A stretch of DNA of 24,480 bases from Elysia marginata (Eukaryota > Mollusca > Gastropoda > Plakobranchidae), in NCBI GenBank assembly GCA_019649035.1, contig BMAT01013285.1, forward strand, positions 95,624 through 120,103. Direction: 5' to 3'. Below, one piece after another: positions 1-12,700 of the stretch. The position numbers were made by a program, and so were the translations under genes. Each line of letters begins with the position of its first letter. Positions within the stretch are counted from its first letter, which is position 1. Under the pieces are notes generated by a model. It was not told where the DNA came from. It saw only the letters and a program-made list of their open reading frames with translations, and did no database searches.

Positions 1-515
1 AACAATCTATCCCATTCTCCTATCTTAACTTTGGAGATCACTTTTTTCAAAAGACAGGCTCCTTGGTCAAACATAAAAATTATAACATGTTTACCGTGAA
101 CGGATTTGTAGAATCTTGACTGTCAATATAATTATTTATAAGGTTGTTGAGTGCAAATTTCAAAGCCATCATAATTGACAACGCTTCAACTACTATCAAA
201 GTGTACCCTAGAAAGTTTGTTGATCAATTCGTGAAACTTTATTTCGTTCTGCATCAAACAAATGACGTTCTTTTTTCTAATCAAACTAACCAATATTTTT
301 GCAAGCGCAAAAGCCACATACGTCAGGGAACTGACAGAAATTGCATAACATTTAATCCAAAAAGTCAAATTTATGATCACTGAAAACATTAATTAAGCCT
401 TAACTACCACCATGGTCATCTTCGTTTTCATAGTCGGCAAATGAAGTTAAACGTGGTTACTTAAGAAATACAAAAGAAAACAGGGTGAGTAAACGTCTAA
501 GATTCTCAGGCCTAC
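1..515. other. Intron sequence below the NBD2 Walker A exon
   Basis: AT-rich non-coding sequence. I looked on the minus strand for the next NBD2 exon, which should carry the GYCPQFD Q-loop, and did not find it. Short open frames on both strands have no recognisable content. Confidence 0.6.
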
Positions 516-730
516 CTGCTTAATGTTGCTGCGCACATCGTACCCTTTCAGGTAAGCATTGCCACCGGTTACTATCACATCTCCAGTCAACATCTTGAAG
601 GTGGTCGTCTTGCCTGCGCCGTTTTGACCGAGCAGACCAAAGCATTCCTGGTCGGGTACTCCGACACAGATGCCATCCACGGCGGTCAAATTCCTATACC
701 GTTTGTACAGGTTGACCAGAATAAGAGAAT
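516..730 (-). CDS. ABCA3: ABCA3-like exon 18 of window: NBD2 Walker A
   Basis: Acceptor AGATTCCACAG, donor GTAGGC, phase 1 in and 0 out (215 nt). It encodes [20 protein letters not shown], then [20 protein letters not shown], including Walker A GQNGAGKT, then [19 protein letters not shown] and NIKQ. [22 protein letters not shown] is typical of ABCA NBD2, not NBD1, which confirms gene order. The donor, with GC at intron +5/+6, is weaker than most here. The next exon (GYCPQFDA region) is not present in 1-515. Confidence 0.95.
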
Positions 731-3700
731 CTGTGGAATCTTCGAGATTACACAAAGGAATACGATTTTCCGTTAAAACAATAAAAGCATATTAATTGGA
801 TTCCTACAGTGTAATACTAGAAGCAAAATAAAGAATTTCAAGGTCTTAGATTTACTATATCAATTATTTTACAGTTTAAAAGATCGGTAAAATAAAGATT
901 GCGATTCCTTAAACTGAGCTAAAAGAGAAAATATAAGGAGTAAAGAGATGGCGATTCCTTAAATTGAGCTGATAAAGAAAATATAGGGAGGTACAGAAAA
1001 AAATTAGGATATGAATCGAACATCGATTACAAAGGGCTATAAAAAATTTGTCAGGGTCCCTAGTCAACATATATTCGTTACTAATACATGGACTAATTAA
1101 AGCTTTTACATGTATTTAGCACAGCTTTTTCAGTAATTTATAAGAGCCTTTAAATGTATTAATTAAAACGATTAAATGTTTTCGTTGAGACCTTTGTCTC
1201 TTTTAAAGCCTCATCACAAGAAGCATTTTATAATTGTATGTTCGGTACAAAAATCTCGCGTATAGGATTAAAAGAAACCTTAATTACACAGATTTGTTGT
1301 GATGGATAGGCAGTCTTATTTAGCGGCGTTTAACGAATTAGTCTTCAAGAGGGGAAGACTATAATGAAGCATATACCTTTTTTGCAAAACCACATTTTAA
1401 TACAGGTACGTGAGAAAGACGGAGGCAATTGTAATTTCATAAACGTTTTGTTCTCATAACCATTCTAAAATTCTAAAGCTAAACAAGCTACGCTATGTTA
1501 CAAAATCAGAAGCCATATCGACTCAAAAAGAATGAAACATACGCATTTGAGAGGGCACAAATACTCATTCACTAACTGAGTCCTGTATGTTCTTAAAAAA
1601 AAAACCTGAAAACTGTTTGGCAAAGCTGTAACGAAAACTCATTTCAAATTTTGAATTAAAAGTGTAGTCTTTAATTTAAACAAATGTATGGACAATTGAT
1701 ATAAACTACATATGTGAAAAAATTTATGGACAATTAAAAAATCAAGATAAAATGCATACCTCGCTCAATTGTTGCTTGAAGGGGGACGCCAGAAGAACGC
1801 ACAGATTGGCCTGAAAAGCAACATCAGCTCGTATGAAACTCTTGCTTTCTAAATTATAATTTGAAGGGTCTCTTGACAAGAGTCATCTGTCTAAAACTTC
1901 CATTTTTAGTGGGAGTGGGTGGCATAGTGGTCTGCTCATCTGGTCTGTTGTCAGGCAAAGAGGTGGGTGCCGGCGAATGGTGCGGATTCGAATCCTACTA
2001 TATTTATGTTCTGTCTTGTACTTTCTTGTTCTGTCTTTCGTCTCGTGTGTTGCTAGATTTTATACTTAGTATGTGATAGTCTTTCTTTATTCCTATACTT
2101 ATTGCATACGGTCTCATTGTATCTCGCTAGAGATCCTTAGATCTAGCACAGTCGTCCCTGTCTTCTATGTTTCGATAGCTTTCTCTCTATTACTATACTG
2201 CTATGCCGTGGTTTAAAATCCTTCTTTTTGAAAGTTTAAAACGCAAAAGTTTCGGCACCAAAGACTAATTTTATCTAAATTAAGCATCAAGCTACAGTTT
2301 TTACTTCAGATGAGAGAGCTGAGGATGCGAGAGTGTTAATCCTTTGTCTCTCTGCAGCTACATCGCTATCCTCATTAGATAAAACCTTCTTTTTTAAAAG
2401 TTTAAATCACAAAAGTTTTGGCACCAAAGATTAATTTCATCTAAATCGAGCTTTTACCTCTAGATGAGAGAGCTGAGGATGCGAGGGAGCTGATTCTTTG
2501 TCTCTCTGCAGCTACATCGCTTTCCTCATTAGATAAACCCTTATTTTTTTTTTAAAGTTCAAATCATAAAGTTTCAGCACCAGAGATTAATTCCATCTAA
2601 ATCAAGCATTCAGCTACTGTTTTACCTTCAGATGAGAGAGCTGAGGATGCGAGAGAGTTGATTCTTTGTCTCTCTGCAGCTACATCGCTATCCTCATTAG
2701 ATATCATAGCCTCCTGGTGAACCGCATTGGCTCCTCGGGGTGATCCAAACAAGAGTCCCGACACGTAATACCTATATTGAGAAATGTGAAGAAAATCGTA
2801 TTTAGGAAATACTTCATGAACCTTATGTGCATCCCCAAGACGGGTTTAAAAAATCTAAGCTTCTGTTATCTCTTTTTTTACTGTAACGTTGATCATGTCT
2901 TTGAATTAAGATCGTTATATTATGATTACTATGTTTAAAGATTTGAAAAATTTATAATAAATAATATATTACAATTTTTTGAAATATTCGGGTTTTGTAC
3001 AGAGATAAAGTATTGGTAATCTAAGGGAGAAAAAGTATTATTTACACATGTTTAATTCAAAAGTTAGAAAAAAAAAATTAAAAAGTTCATATAATCCATC
3101 TTCATAGTTTTTATGGTTGATTATGATGAACACCACTTGAATGAAAATGTCAATATTTGGCAACCAAAAGTTTATTACAATTTTACCCTAATAAAAATAA
3201 AACGTCATATCAGTGCAACACGACTCAGCAATTGAGTATGAAACTTTTTTTTTTCAAAACTAGGAGCTATAAATTAGTAGCAAACCTACAATTAAGTTTT
3301 CTGTGGACGCGATAACTTACCACAGTTTTTGAATGATGTGGAACTCTACGAGCATCACAAGCGTGAAGAAGACCACCCCTTGCAAGGCCATAAAGAACAA
3401 AGAACCACCAATCCCTGGACTATCCCAGGCCATAAAGTTTTTCTCAAATGTTGTGCAAAAACCTATACGTTCACACATTTCTGGAAAGATATTTTTCGAA
3501 ATGTGTATATCATCGTCTTTTACTGCTTATAGTGTTCTCGTATGCATTTATCAAAATGAAAAGTTTCACGATCTTTAGGAATACAAGCATTCGTGCCGTG
3601 GAGATGCATATAATACATATCATACAAAACAAAAGTAACATGATGCTGTGTTTTATCTAAGGGAAGAATATTGTATTTAAAAAAATAACACAGCAACTTA

Positions 3701-6700
3701 TATCTTAATACAAACCAGTACTGTTATAAATATATCAGCTAGATAGAGTTGTATTTTTGTAAACTATCATACGTTTTCTAGATTTAAGAGTACCTAAGAA
3801 AACAGAAAATTAAAAATTTTGAAATTAAAAAAGGTAAAATATAATTAAAAAACGTACCCTTGCAACAAGTTGAAATCTCTCTTTTACAATCCACATTCTC
3901 ACAAGCTATCATATTATTGTAGTTTGTTTCAATGTTCTGGAAGCAAGAGGCCATGTTGTAGTTGGGAAAAAGAACCTTGAAAATCCAGTCGAGGGCATTG
4001 CCAACTTTCTCAGTATTAAACAATGGCGATTTGAGAAAGAACACCGCCAACAAAGTGACGAGGCCTGACAAAAACCACGGGCGGTGGAAGAGAAAGATAC
4101 ACAATATGAGATTGAAATACACAGGAAAGATCGACGTTATTACCTTATAAGTTATAACTACTTTTTTCCTGTTCACACTAATATAAAAATAAATTCATAG
4201 ATCAATGCCGAAATGAAAGGCAAAAAAAAATAATCTGAAAAGCAGAGAATAGTCATTTAACAATGAAAAAAATTGAAATTAGTAAACATGAAAGATAAAA
4301 CATCACAATGTGTGGTCTTGAGTTTTAAGTTTTTATAGACTATTATACCCCTCTCCTTCGACACACATATACACACACTCATCAACCACCATTTTCCTTT
4401 TTTTTGCATAAAAAGACACGTCAAAATCACTTGCACCTAGGATTTATATTACATGCAAAATGGTTTTTTATATCAACAGAGAATACGTTTTCATGTTGAA
4501 AGAAACTATCACCTTTCCATCAACTTATTCTAGCATTACAGTCTTTTAAATTTTAATCTAGTGTTACGAGTATGAAGAAGAAACCATCCCATTTTATACT
4601 TCTACAACCAATAGAAATCCATACGTTTCCATACTTTTACTTGTTCTGCATCGCTTACTGTAAGAAAGAGAATTTACCTGAGGTAATGCTGAAAAAAATG
4701 ACTACTACGATTCCTGCCGGTGGAGATTTGAAGATAAACTGTATGATATACATGCAAGGCAAGACAGCCCAGCCGTACATGATAAATACAAAAAGGACCA
4801 CGCCAAGGCGACCATCAGCCACGAAGGCCGGCCTGGAGTAGGCCGCAAACACAATAAGGACCAGCAAGCTTGGGATGATGTAGTTGATAAAGTCCCACAG
4901 GAAAGACGGAACCCAGTACGTTACAGGGCCGACTCCGCTCACAACTTGAAGGTGCTTGGATCCCACCTAATCATTGGATTTAGAATAGACTATTGGAAGC
5001 CGTTTTTTTTAAATGTTATTTGGAATGAGAAGAGAGCACGAAATCATCGTGCTTGCCAGCCATCAATTGGCTTCAGAGCGGGAGTTTGCCAACAAGAACG
5101 GTAATTTGCGCACTTATCTCATTCCAAATACTGAATGACTTTCAAGGAAAAAAAATTTTCAAGCTCAAATTATTACTAAAATGTAAATTGTCATTTTTTC
5201 ATTATTACGTTTGTGTTGTATCTCTAATGAGGGGACACTTGTTTTATTGAGCATGACTGTTGGAAACTAGTGGCACAATACCGTTAACTGAATTAACACA
5301 TGAAAACAAAATCAAATATATGATTTTGTCTTCCACCGCCGTAGGTAGTGTAAAGCGTTTACATATTTCCCCAAGTAGCCTAAAACTCACCAAAGCCAAT
5401 TCAACTCATATCATTACAGAAAGGCTGCCTGTTAGGTGCTTAAATACTAACATTCCACAAAATTCAAGCACTGCCTATAGTGAGGTACCCATTTTAGGTG
5501 GATGGACTAAAGAAAGTGTTGCTCAATTGCTTTCCAAAGGCAAATGCAGCATGCGTCGTGGTTGGGATCAAACCCACAACCGCCGGATCACGAAGCCGAC
5601 GAGCTAACGACTGAACCACGCTGTACCCATAAAGGAGGAATCCACTACTTCTAAAACCCGAAATAGTTGGGCCGCACTTTTTTTTCTTACAACTTTGGCC
5701 AACACAATTTCAAAAGAAACCGGAAGAGAGACAGTCTCTTTAATCTGCTAATTTAATCCACTCTTGATATGCTATATTATTACCATAAAAAATATTTGAT
5801 TTTTTTTCAGAAAATGGACATGATATTTTAAAATGTCTCGTCCTTCAGCATCATTGGCGTGCAAGATTATCAGGGAATAACAACAGTCAGATAGTTTTAC
5901 AAGATATTTTTGCCTTGCTTAACATTTTTTCCTGCTAAGTATTTAATGATTGGACAGTATTTAGCTTGTGACAACAAAAATGGTGGTAGTTTTTTAATTA
6001 CATGATAATATTTGTATTATTTTATAGAAAAGCGACACAGTCTACACGAAGACTTTAAAAAAAATCATTGAATGAGCGAACCAGGCGACAGATACATTTT
6101 CAATCAAAAGTAGTATGAGCAAGTCAAGTTTAAAAGTTTAAAAAAATACAAAAAACTCTACATTTAATAACATAATTGTTTAATGACAAAATGCATTATA
6201 TCCATTTCTATAATATTTTTTTTAATTTTATGTAAAAGCAAGTTTTCTTTCTGCTACACCTGACAGTTTCTTACCAACGGCTATGATATAGGTATAATTA
6301 TATCAGCTATTTCTCTGAGAAAACATTACAAGGAGAAAGAACGCTAAAACCGCAGGTTATTCCCTCTTATCAGCATTTTGGAAATAGCTTACAAAGCGTT
6401 CTGTCACGAAAACCTTCATAAGATTTCTTTTCAGAAGTCACAAACGTAAGTTTCAATCTGCTGCTCTGCAAAAAGCACTTTCACAGTGTGATCCCAAATT
6501 TTCCAAATAATCCAATCCTTCAGAATGCACTTTGGATTTGTAATCATAAAAATAAAATAAAATAAAATATGTATGTCGTGTATTTGTTCTCACCTGTCTC
6601 TCCTTGATATAGAAATAAATAAACGTTGAGGTTAAAAAGGCCATGCTAACGTTCATGAAAAATCCGATGACAAAACCAGACAGAAGACCACTCTGGGCGT

Positions 6701-9700
6701 TATCCTCGCCCACATCTTTTGTCTCTCTGGGCAAAGGAGCTAAGATTGTTTGTAAGCTGAAAGTGTCATTCAGTGTTGATTGCAAGAGCGCGTTCATCAT
6801 GTAGTTGATCTGAGGAGGAAACAAAACGTACTTGGTTTAATAATGACAAACTGAAAAACTAATTCAAGTTGATTTGGTTGGTTGTTTGAATTTTAACGTC
6901 TCTTTTCAACTGCAAGGTTATATCAGAGACGGCGCTGGGGACAATATCGAAAGCGTGCTGCCACACTTTAACATAAGGAGCGCTTGCATACACCACACCC
7001 ATTTACATTATCCTGACAGCGGAGCGACCAGACTTAGCACTAAATCCATAATGCTAGACACTAGGCGGATCAGCTGCTAATACCAATTTTAAAGTCCTTG
7101 GTTTGACTCGGCCGGGGATCGAACCACGCACCTCTCGATCTCTGAGCGAGTATCTTACCGCTAAGTCACAGAGCCGGTCAGTTCAAGTTGAGAAATTATC
7201 GCTTTAATTGCTTTATTTGATCAACGATACATCAAAGAGGCTGTAGGACATTCTCTACATTATCTGACGAATTACTATCTAATAAAGAGGCCATTTGAAA
7301 AACGTAATGAATCACAATGAGGGACTAAAAAACAAGAATAATAAACACAGAACATGATTTCTTTATAAAGTAATGAATTAAAGTGCCACAAAAATACAAG
7401 AGCTTAAAAAGAGAGATGGGATAAAAGCATTATTTACACAATAACCATCATATAATTTTAAAAAACAGTCACAGATATGTAAATTTCATATCTAATTGTT
7501 TTAACAGTAATGATGGGTGTTAAAATAAAATCCAGTTTCGGGAAAAATGTCATACAAGTAAGAATCTTTATATATAAAAGGATATATCAACATATTACCG
7601 TCTAGAAGATAAAATATCAATATATTCTTGTTTGATATAAATCGTAACTATCCTGTAGCCTTCCTATCGTTCGTTGCTAATGAGTAAAATAAAAAAAAAT
7701 GTATTTGAAAAAACGGAGAAAAGAGGAATAATGTTGAAGATATAAGAAAGAAAACAAATTAGAAAGTAAAAACAAAACATGAATAATGAAATATGATTAA
7801 ATTTTTTCTTTGACTCCATACTCTAAAATTGAACGGAAAGCTTCCTTATTTTTAATATCCACACGACTTTATAGATGCTATAATTATTACTTTGCTTTTC
7901 AAAACTACAATAGGTTTCGAGTTTTCATTTACATTAAATAATAACTATTTTACACATATCATAGAATCATTATAGCTTCAACATAAAGGACACTTTTACT
8001 ACGCCTTTAAACATATTTTTTTCCTTTTTATTGTATCGATATTTGTAACAAATGGCATCATGATTAAATACTAAAATACCACACTACTTTAACAAATGCA
8101 TTTATTTTCCTTTCGTTTTGCAGTTTTTAATTTATAAGCAACTTAAAATCTATTTAACAGGACAAATGAAGAAAATATGATAGCGGCACTAAAGCACTGC
8201 TGAAGTTAAAGCAAAAAAAAAAAGAACGAAAACATAAAATCTCTGTTGTAACATAATCCTTACAGATACTCCTTTGCCGTGATATGGCAGGCCATTGTAG
8301 AATGCAACTGCGGCCATCGCGTTTGGTTTCTCAGGCTCAACCATTTCTAGTCCAATAAGCATTTTCTTGTTGTAGCTTGCTGTCCCGAGTTGTCCGGCTC
8401 TTTTAGCAGCGTATTTATTAAAGTCCTGGAGTAAAGAGTGAATGGTAAGCAAAAAATAAAATAATAACACTTTATCTTGATATAGCGAATGTAAGAATAT
8501 CTGAACTATAAAGGGAGCAGTCAATTTTCATAATCTTAGTTGGGAAAACGTTCATAAAATAAGAAAACAGCCATGAAAATGTTTAAGGTCCTTGCTTAGG
8601 ATTTCTAAGCGATTCGCTTAATTGAGCGGGAAGAGAGGCTAAGCAAGGACCTTCAAAATGAAACTTTTTTGTAAGGAGCATAGTGGCGACAAGGTATAAG
8701 CTATGTTCCTTTAAGTGGCAAGGCGGTGGGTTCCGAAGCAACTATAAATCGAAGGTTCGAATCATACTAATAGCTAATATTTCGGGCACTCCACTTAAAA
8801 CCTACTTCTCTCTAATATTTATTTCATACTTTACAAAAAGCTTTCCATCATTTGATTTCGCACTGACTGCCTCCACTATTTTTTCTAACTCAAACGTAGT
8901 TTGCGAGACTTGTGTTTGTTTAACCATTGTTACCATTGTTATCTCATATATGCTAGAACGTCTATTTAAAATCTGCATACTCACAGGCGGGCTTGTAAAC
9001 GGCTCCACATCTTGGGAAAATTTGAACTGATCTGCGTATATATCTGCAAACCGAGTCCTATTTGTTGTGGCATTGACTCCAGCAGTGACGGGTATATGTG
9101 TGCGTCCAAAAGGTTTGACACTAAGAGTTAGGGGCGGTTCCACTGCCTTTGTAGGAGTCCCAATCTGACCAGGCGCCAGAGCCACGATGGTGAACAGTAC
9201 AGGAAGCACAAGTTGCAGAAGGGTGAGTACACGATTACGCCATGTGTGGAGCACCTTCTTTACAAACAGACCCCGCATGATGGAAAGTTTAAGAGAAAGT
9301 CCTGTTTTCTTGAGAAAACCTTTGTTGAATGCTGCAGGGCAAAAAAAACGAACAACAAAAAAATAATATAGATAATATTTTTATTTATAGCTTGGCAAAA
9401 GTATTTTGCGACTAAGATTTTATATTTTTTTATCTATGATTTCGTGCTGTAGGTTTTTTTTTTCTCCGATTTTGTTAGAAAATCATCCACTGGCATTTTT
9501 ATTCTTAAGTATACTGATGTTATAACATCTCTGATAAACTGAGGGTAGCTATGAGAACTAGATAATGAGCATCAGTTTCTCTGAAATCCGATTAACCACG
9601 TTCATTATAGTTCAGTAATGTAAAATGTTTTTTGTTTTACATTTTGTGAGTCTTTTTATGTATAAACTAGAGAGACACTGTATTTTAACATTATCTGTAA

Positions 9701-12700
9701 TAAAAAAAATGGCAATGACATAAACATACCACAGACGAATGGTCAAGATTGTATTGAACAGGACAAGCAGTCGCTCTGAAATTCTGCATGTACTTCTACG
9801 AAACATAACAACTTAAAAAGAAACCATTTAACGAAAATAATCATTCCAACGAAGTTTCCACGTACCCATCACATCCTCTGAAGCCATGTTTATGCACTCA
9901 GTAGAGGAGTTAGATCCGGCGCCATTTATGTCAGCTCCAGGAGTTGTCAGTCTGGCCATGTCATCATCGTCACCTTGACGCTCAAATGCATCAACTTTCT
10001 TAGAGCGAAACTCCCCTCCTTTTATTATCAGTGGGCCTTCGTCATCGTCACAGGCACTCTCACCAACTCTAAATTTAGAAGGAATGTTGCAAACTAATTC
10101 AATCCGGGGCTAAAAAATTATAACAACGAAAAATTCAGGTTTTTTTTTAATGACAGAGTGTTTAATGGAACCAAGAATCTTTCAGAACGCAATGAGGCAA
10201 CCTCGACCAAAGAATCTTAGGTATGGTAAATGAAAATAAATTACTTAAATTAAAAGATCGCATCTGTTTTGGTTGGATAAAGCCAGAAAAAAAGATTCCA
10301 CTAAGATAGTAGAGTTTGGTAAAAAAAAATTTGAATTCCGTGTGTGCAAATTTAGGAAATTAATGGCGAGTTGGGATCTGAATCCAGGTAATCTGAGGCA
10401 AGGCGTAGTTCTGTTTGTTTGTTATCTTTTACATATCATTAAGATAGTGATGGTTTTTAAACGTTTTGATTATATGTTCTGTTAAGCTTCTTGATTAGAA
10501 AATGTTAAATTAAAAAAAAAAAACGTTACAGTGCTAATGCTCCAGTAGGTTAATGTTCATGAGAAAGTGGGGATAAACTGGTGAATGACTCGAATGCCCG
10601 ATAGCTTAATATGTTTAAAAAGTTGGTTGGTCAAACCGATACACGTGGAGAATCCGCCTCTAAAACTGCATCATTTCTTGCAGGGAATCAAGGTTACAAA
10701 CCAAACAGTCCCAGTCTTGTATCTAAGGAATATCGTGTACTAATGCTCATTCGACAGTCTCAACTATAGAAAAATTAAGCGTAGGTTAACACCCTATAGT
10801 TGTTCTAACGGATTAGCCCTTTTAAGATCCAGCAATATTGTACTTGTACTTGATTTGGATCACTTGCAGCCACTCCCTTCCCCAACGCCAACACACCGGC
10901 TCTGTGGCCTAGCGGTAAGACACTCGGTCAGAGATCGGGAGGTGTGGGTTCGATCCCCGGCCGAGGCAAACCAAGGAATTTAAAATTGGTGTTAGCAGCT
11001 GATTCGCCTAGTGTCTGGCATTATGGATTTAGTGCTAAGTCTGGTCGGCCCGGTGCCAGGATAATTTGATTGGGTATGGTGTATGCAAGCGCTCCTTACA
11101 TCTCAGTGTGGCAGCACGCTTTCAATTGTCCCCAGCGCCGTCTCTGATATAATCGTGTAGTTGAAAACAGACCTTAAAATTCAAACAACCTAACCAACGC
11201 CACCTCAATCTTAGGCGGGACCGTGGTCTTTTTTTTTTCTTTTTAACCAACAACTTCGTTTTTTTTTCATTTCGTACGAAGGTATAATTAATGATGCAAT
11301 CAGAGTAAACCAAGCACAAGTCGCACATACTTTTCATGATAATATCCCTTAAGAGGCAGCTTAACTTTAATGAAATTAATTATTTTACAATTTCGATTGC
11401 TCTGATATGATATTGATAATCTCGAGAGCAGGAAAGGCAACTTCCGAAAAGGCTTACAAAATAAAGCGTAAATGAATCGCCTTGTTTCTAACACTTTGGC
11501 TGCCTCGCAGACCAGATCAAGTCCTGGTCAACTCACTTCAAGAAGACTTCCTCCATTGTGGTGGCAGAAGTACCAAAACTGTTTAGGCCCAGTTCATCCT
11601 TCTTATCATCCAGCTCGGTAAACAGGGCGGGGAAGAGAGGCGATTCACTCTCGGGAAGTATGTAGGACACCTCTGTATTGATCACAGACTCTAGTTCTGC
11701 AGTTGGGATGTGAGTCTGAACCACCTTGGTCAAGGTATCCACGTTGCACTCAGGGCGCTTGACCACGACCAAGTGATACCCGGCACCTAACAGGGTCACA
11801 TTTTAAGCAAATTAGTATAGATACATTTTTAGCTACTTTATCGCTTAAAAAATAAAACTATAATGGTGACTTGTATAATACTTATATATGACTGATATCA
11901 TAGAATTCTTATACCTTTGGATTTTTTTCCGGTCTATTCTTAAATTTATGGATATTTCACGTGTGATCTAAAATAGATGCGCCAAAAGAAATATTCATAC
12001 TTTTTTCTTGTATAAAAGTACTTCAGTTGTGGAAGCAGATCATTGTGCACATCTTTCAACGTGACGCAGTAGGTAGCCGATGAATAAGAATGTATCAAAA
12101 CTAAGGTATTGTAGTTGACTTTATTAAAAGCTCCGAAATAATATTTTAATATATTTTTGTGTGAGATGAGAAAAAGCAAAGTTCACAACATTTGAATTGA
12201 TGTCTCATTACTTAGTTATTATACATATTATTTTTCTTTGAATAAGGAAGTGTTCAAAATCTTTTTTTTTTATTCATAAGAAACGCTGACAGTTTTGACA
12301 TGACTTTATTTGAAGCTTATCTCTACCTCAAAAAATTGTTTAAATTGTGATCAGTTTGAGGAACAGTTATGTTCCAAGAAAAACGTGTTTGTTCATAACT
12401 CTTGAAAACGATATGTTTTAACTTCATTTGGATTTTTTTTTAAATATAAGATATGGAAAAGCATTTGCAAATGTCTGAACAGATTTGTTTTTCTGGCATC
12501 TTTAAGGGTCTCTTTTTTCAAAACTTTAATATTAAAAAGATTATTCAATTTAAACAATACGCTCCCGTGTGTTGAACTAAGTACAGTATGGGATGTATCT
12601 TTTGTTAAATCTCCAGCTATCTTTAAATCCATTGTTTGAAATCAATATTACAGATTTGGGGTGAGATTTAAATTCTTGATCATCAATTGTACATCTTAAA

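Noticed and set aside
2305..2535. Downstream linker-exon copies as definite extra exons
   Set aside because: Neither has the exon's own acceptor or 5' half. The nearest upstream AGs are in A-rich sequence and out of phase, so they are listed as repeats and a hypothesis only.
3329..3660. Three overlapping plus-strand open frames
   Set aside because: They lie antisense to the TM12 exon (3321-3480) and lack motifs of their own.
5260..5607. Plus-strand open frame of 115 codons
   Set aside because: It runs antisense through a tRNA-headed SINE-like element and has no domain or splice support.
10897..10970. tRNA gene call for the A/B-box segments
   Set aside because: The tRNA-like part is followed by a conserved non-tRNA body repeated in three places, and target-site duplications flank two copies, which marks a SINE rather than a tRNA gene.
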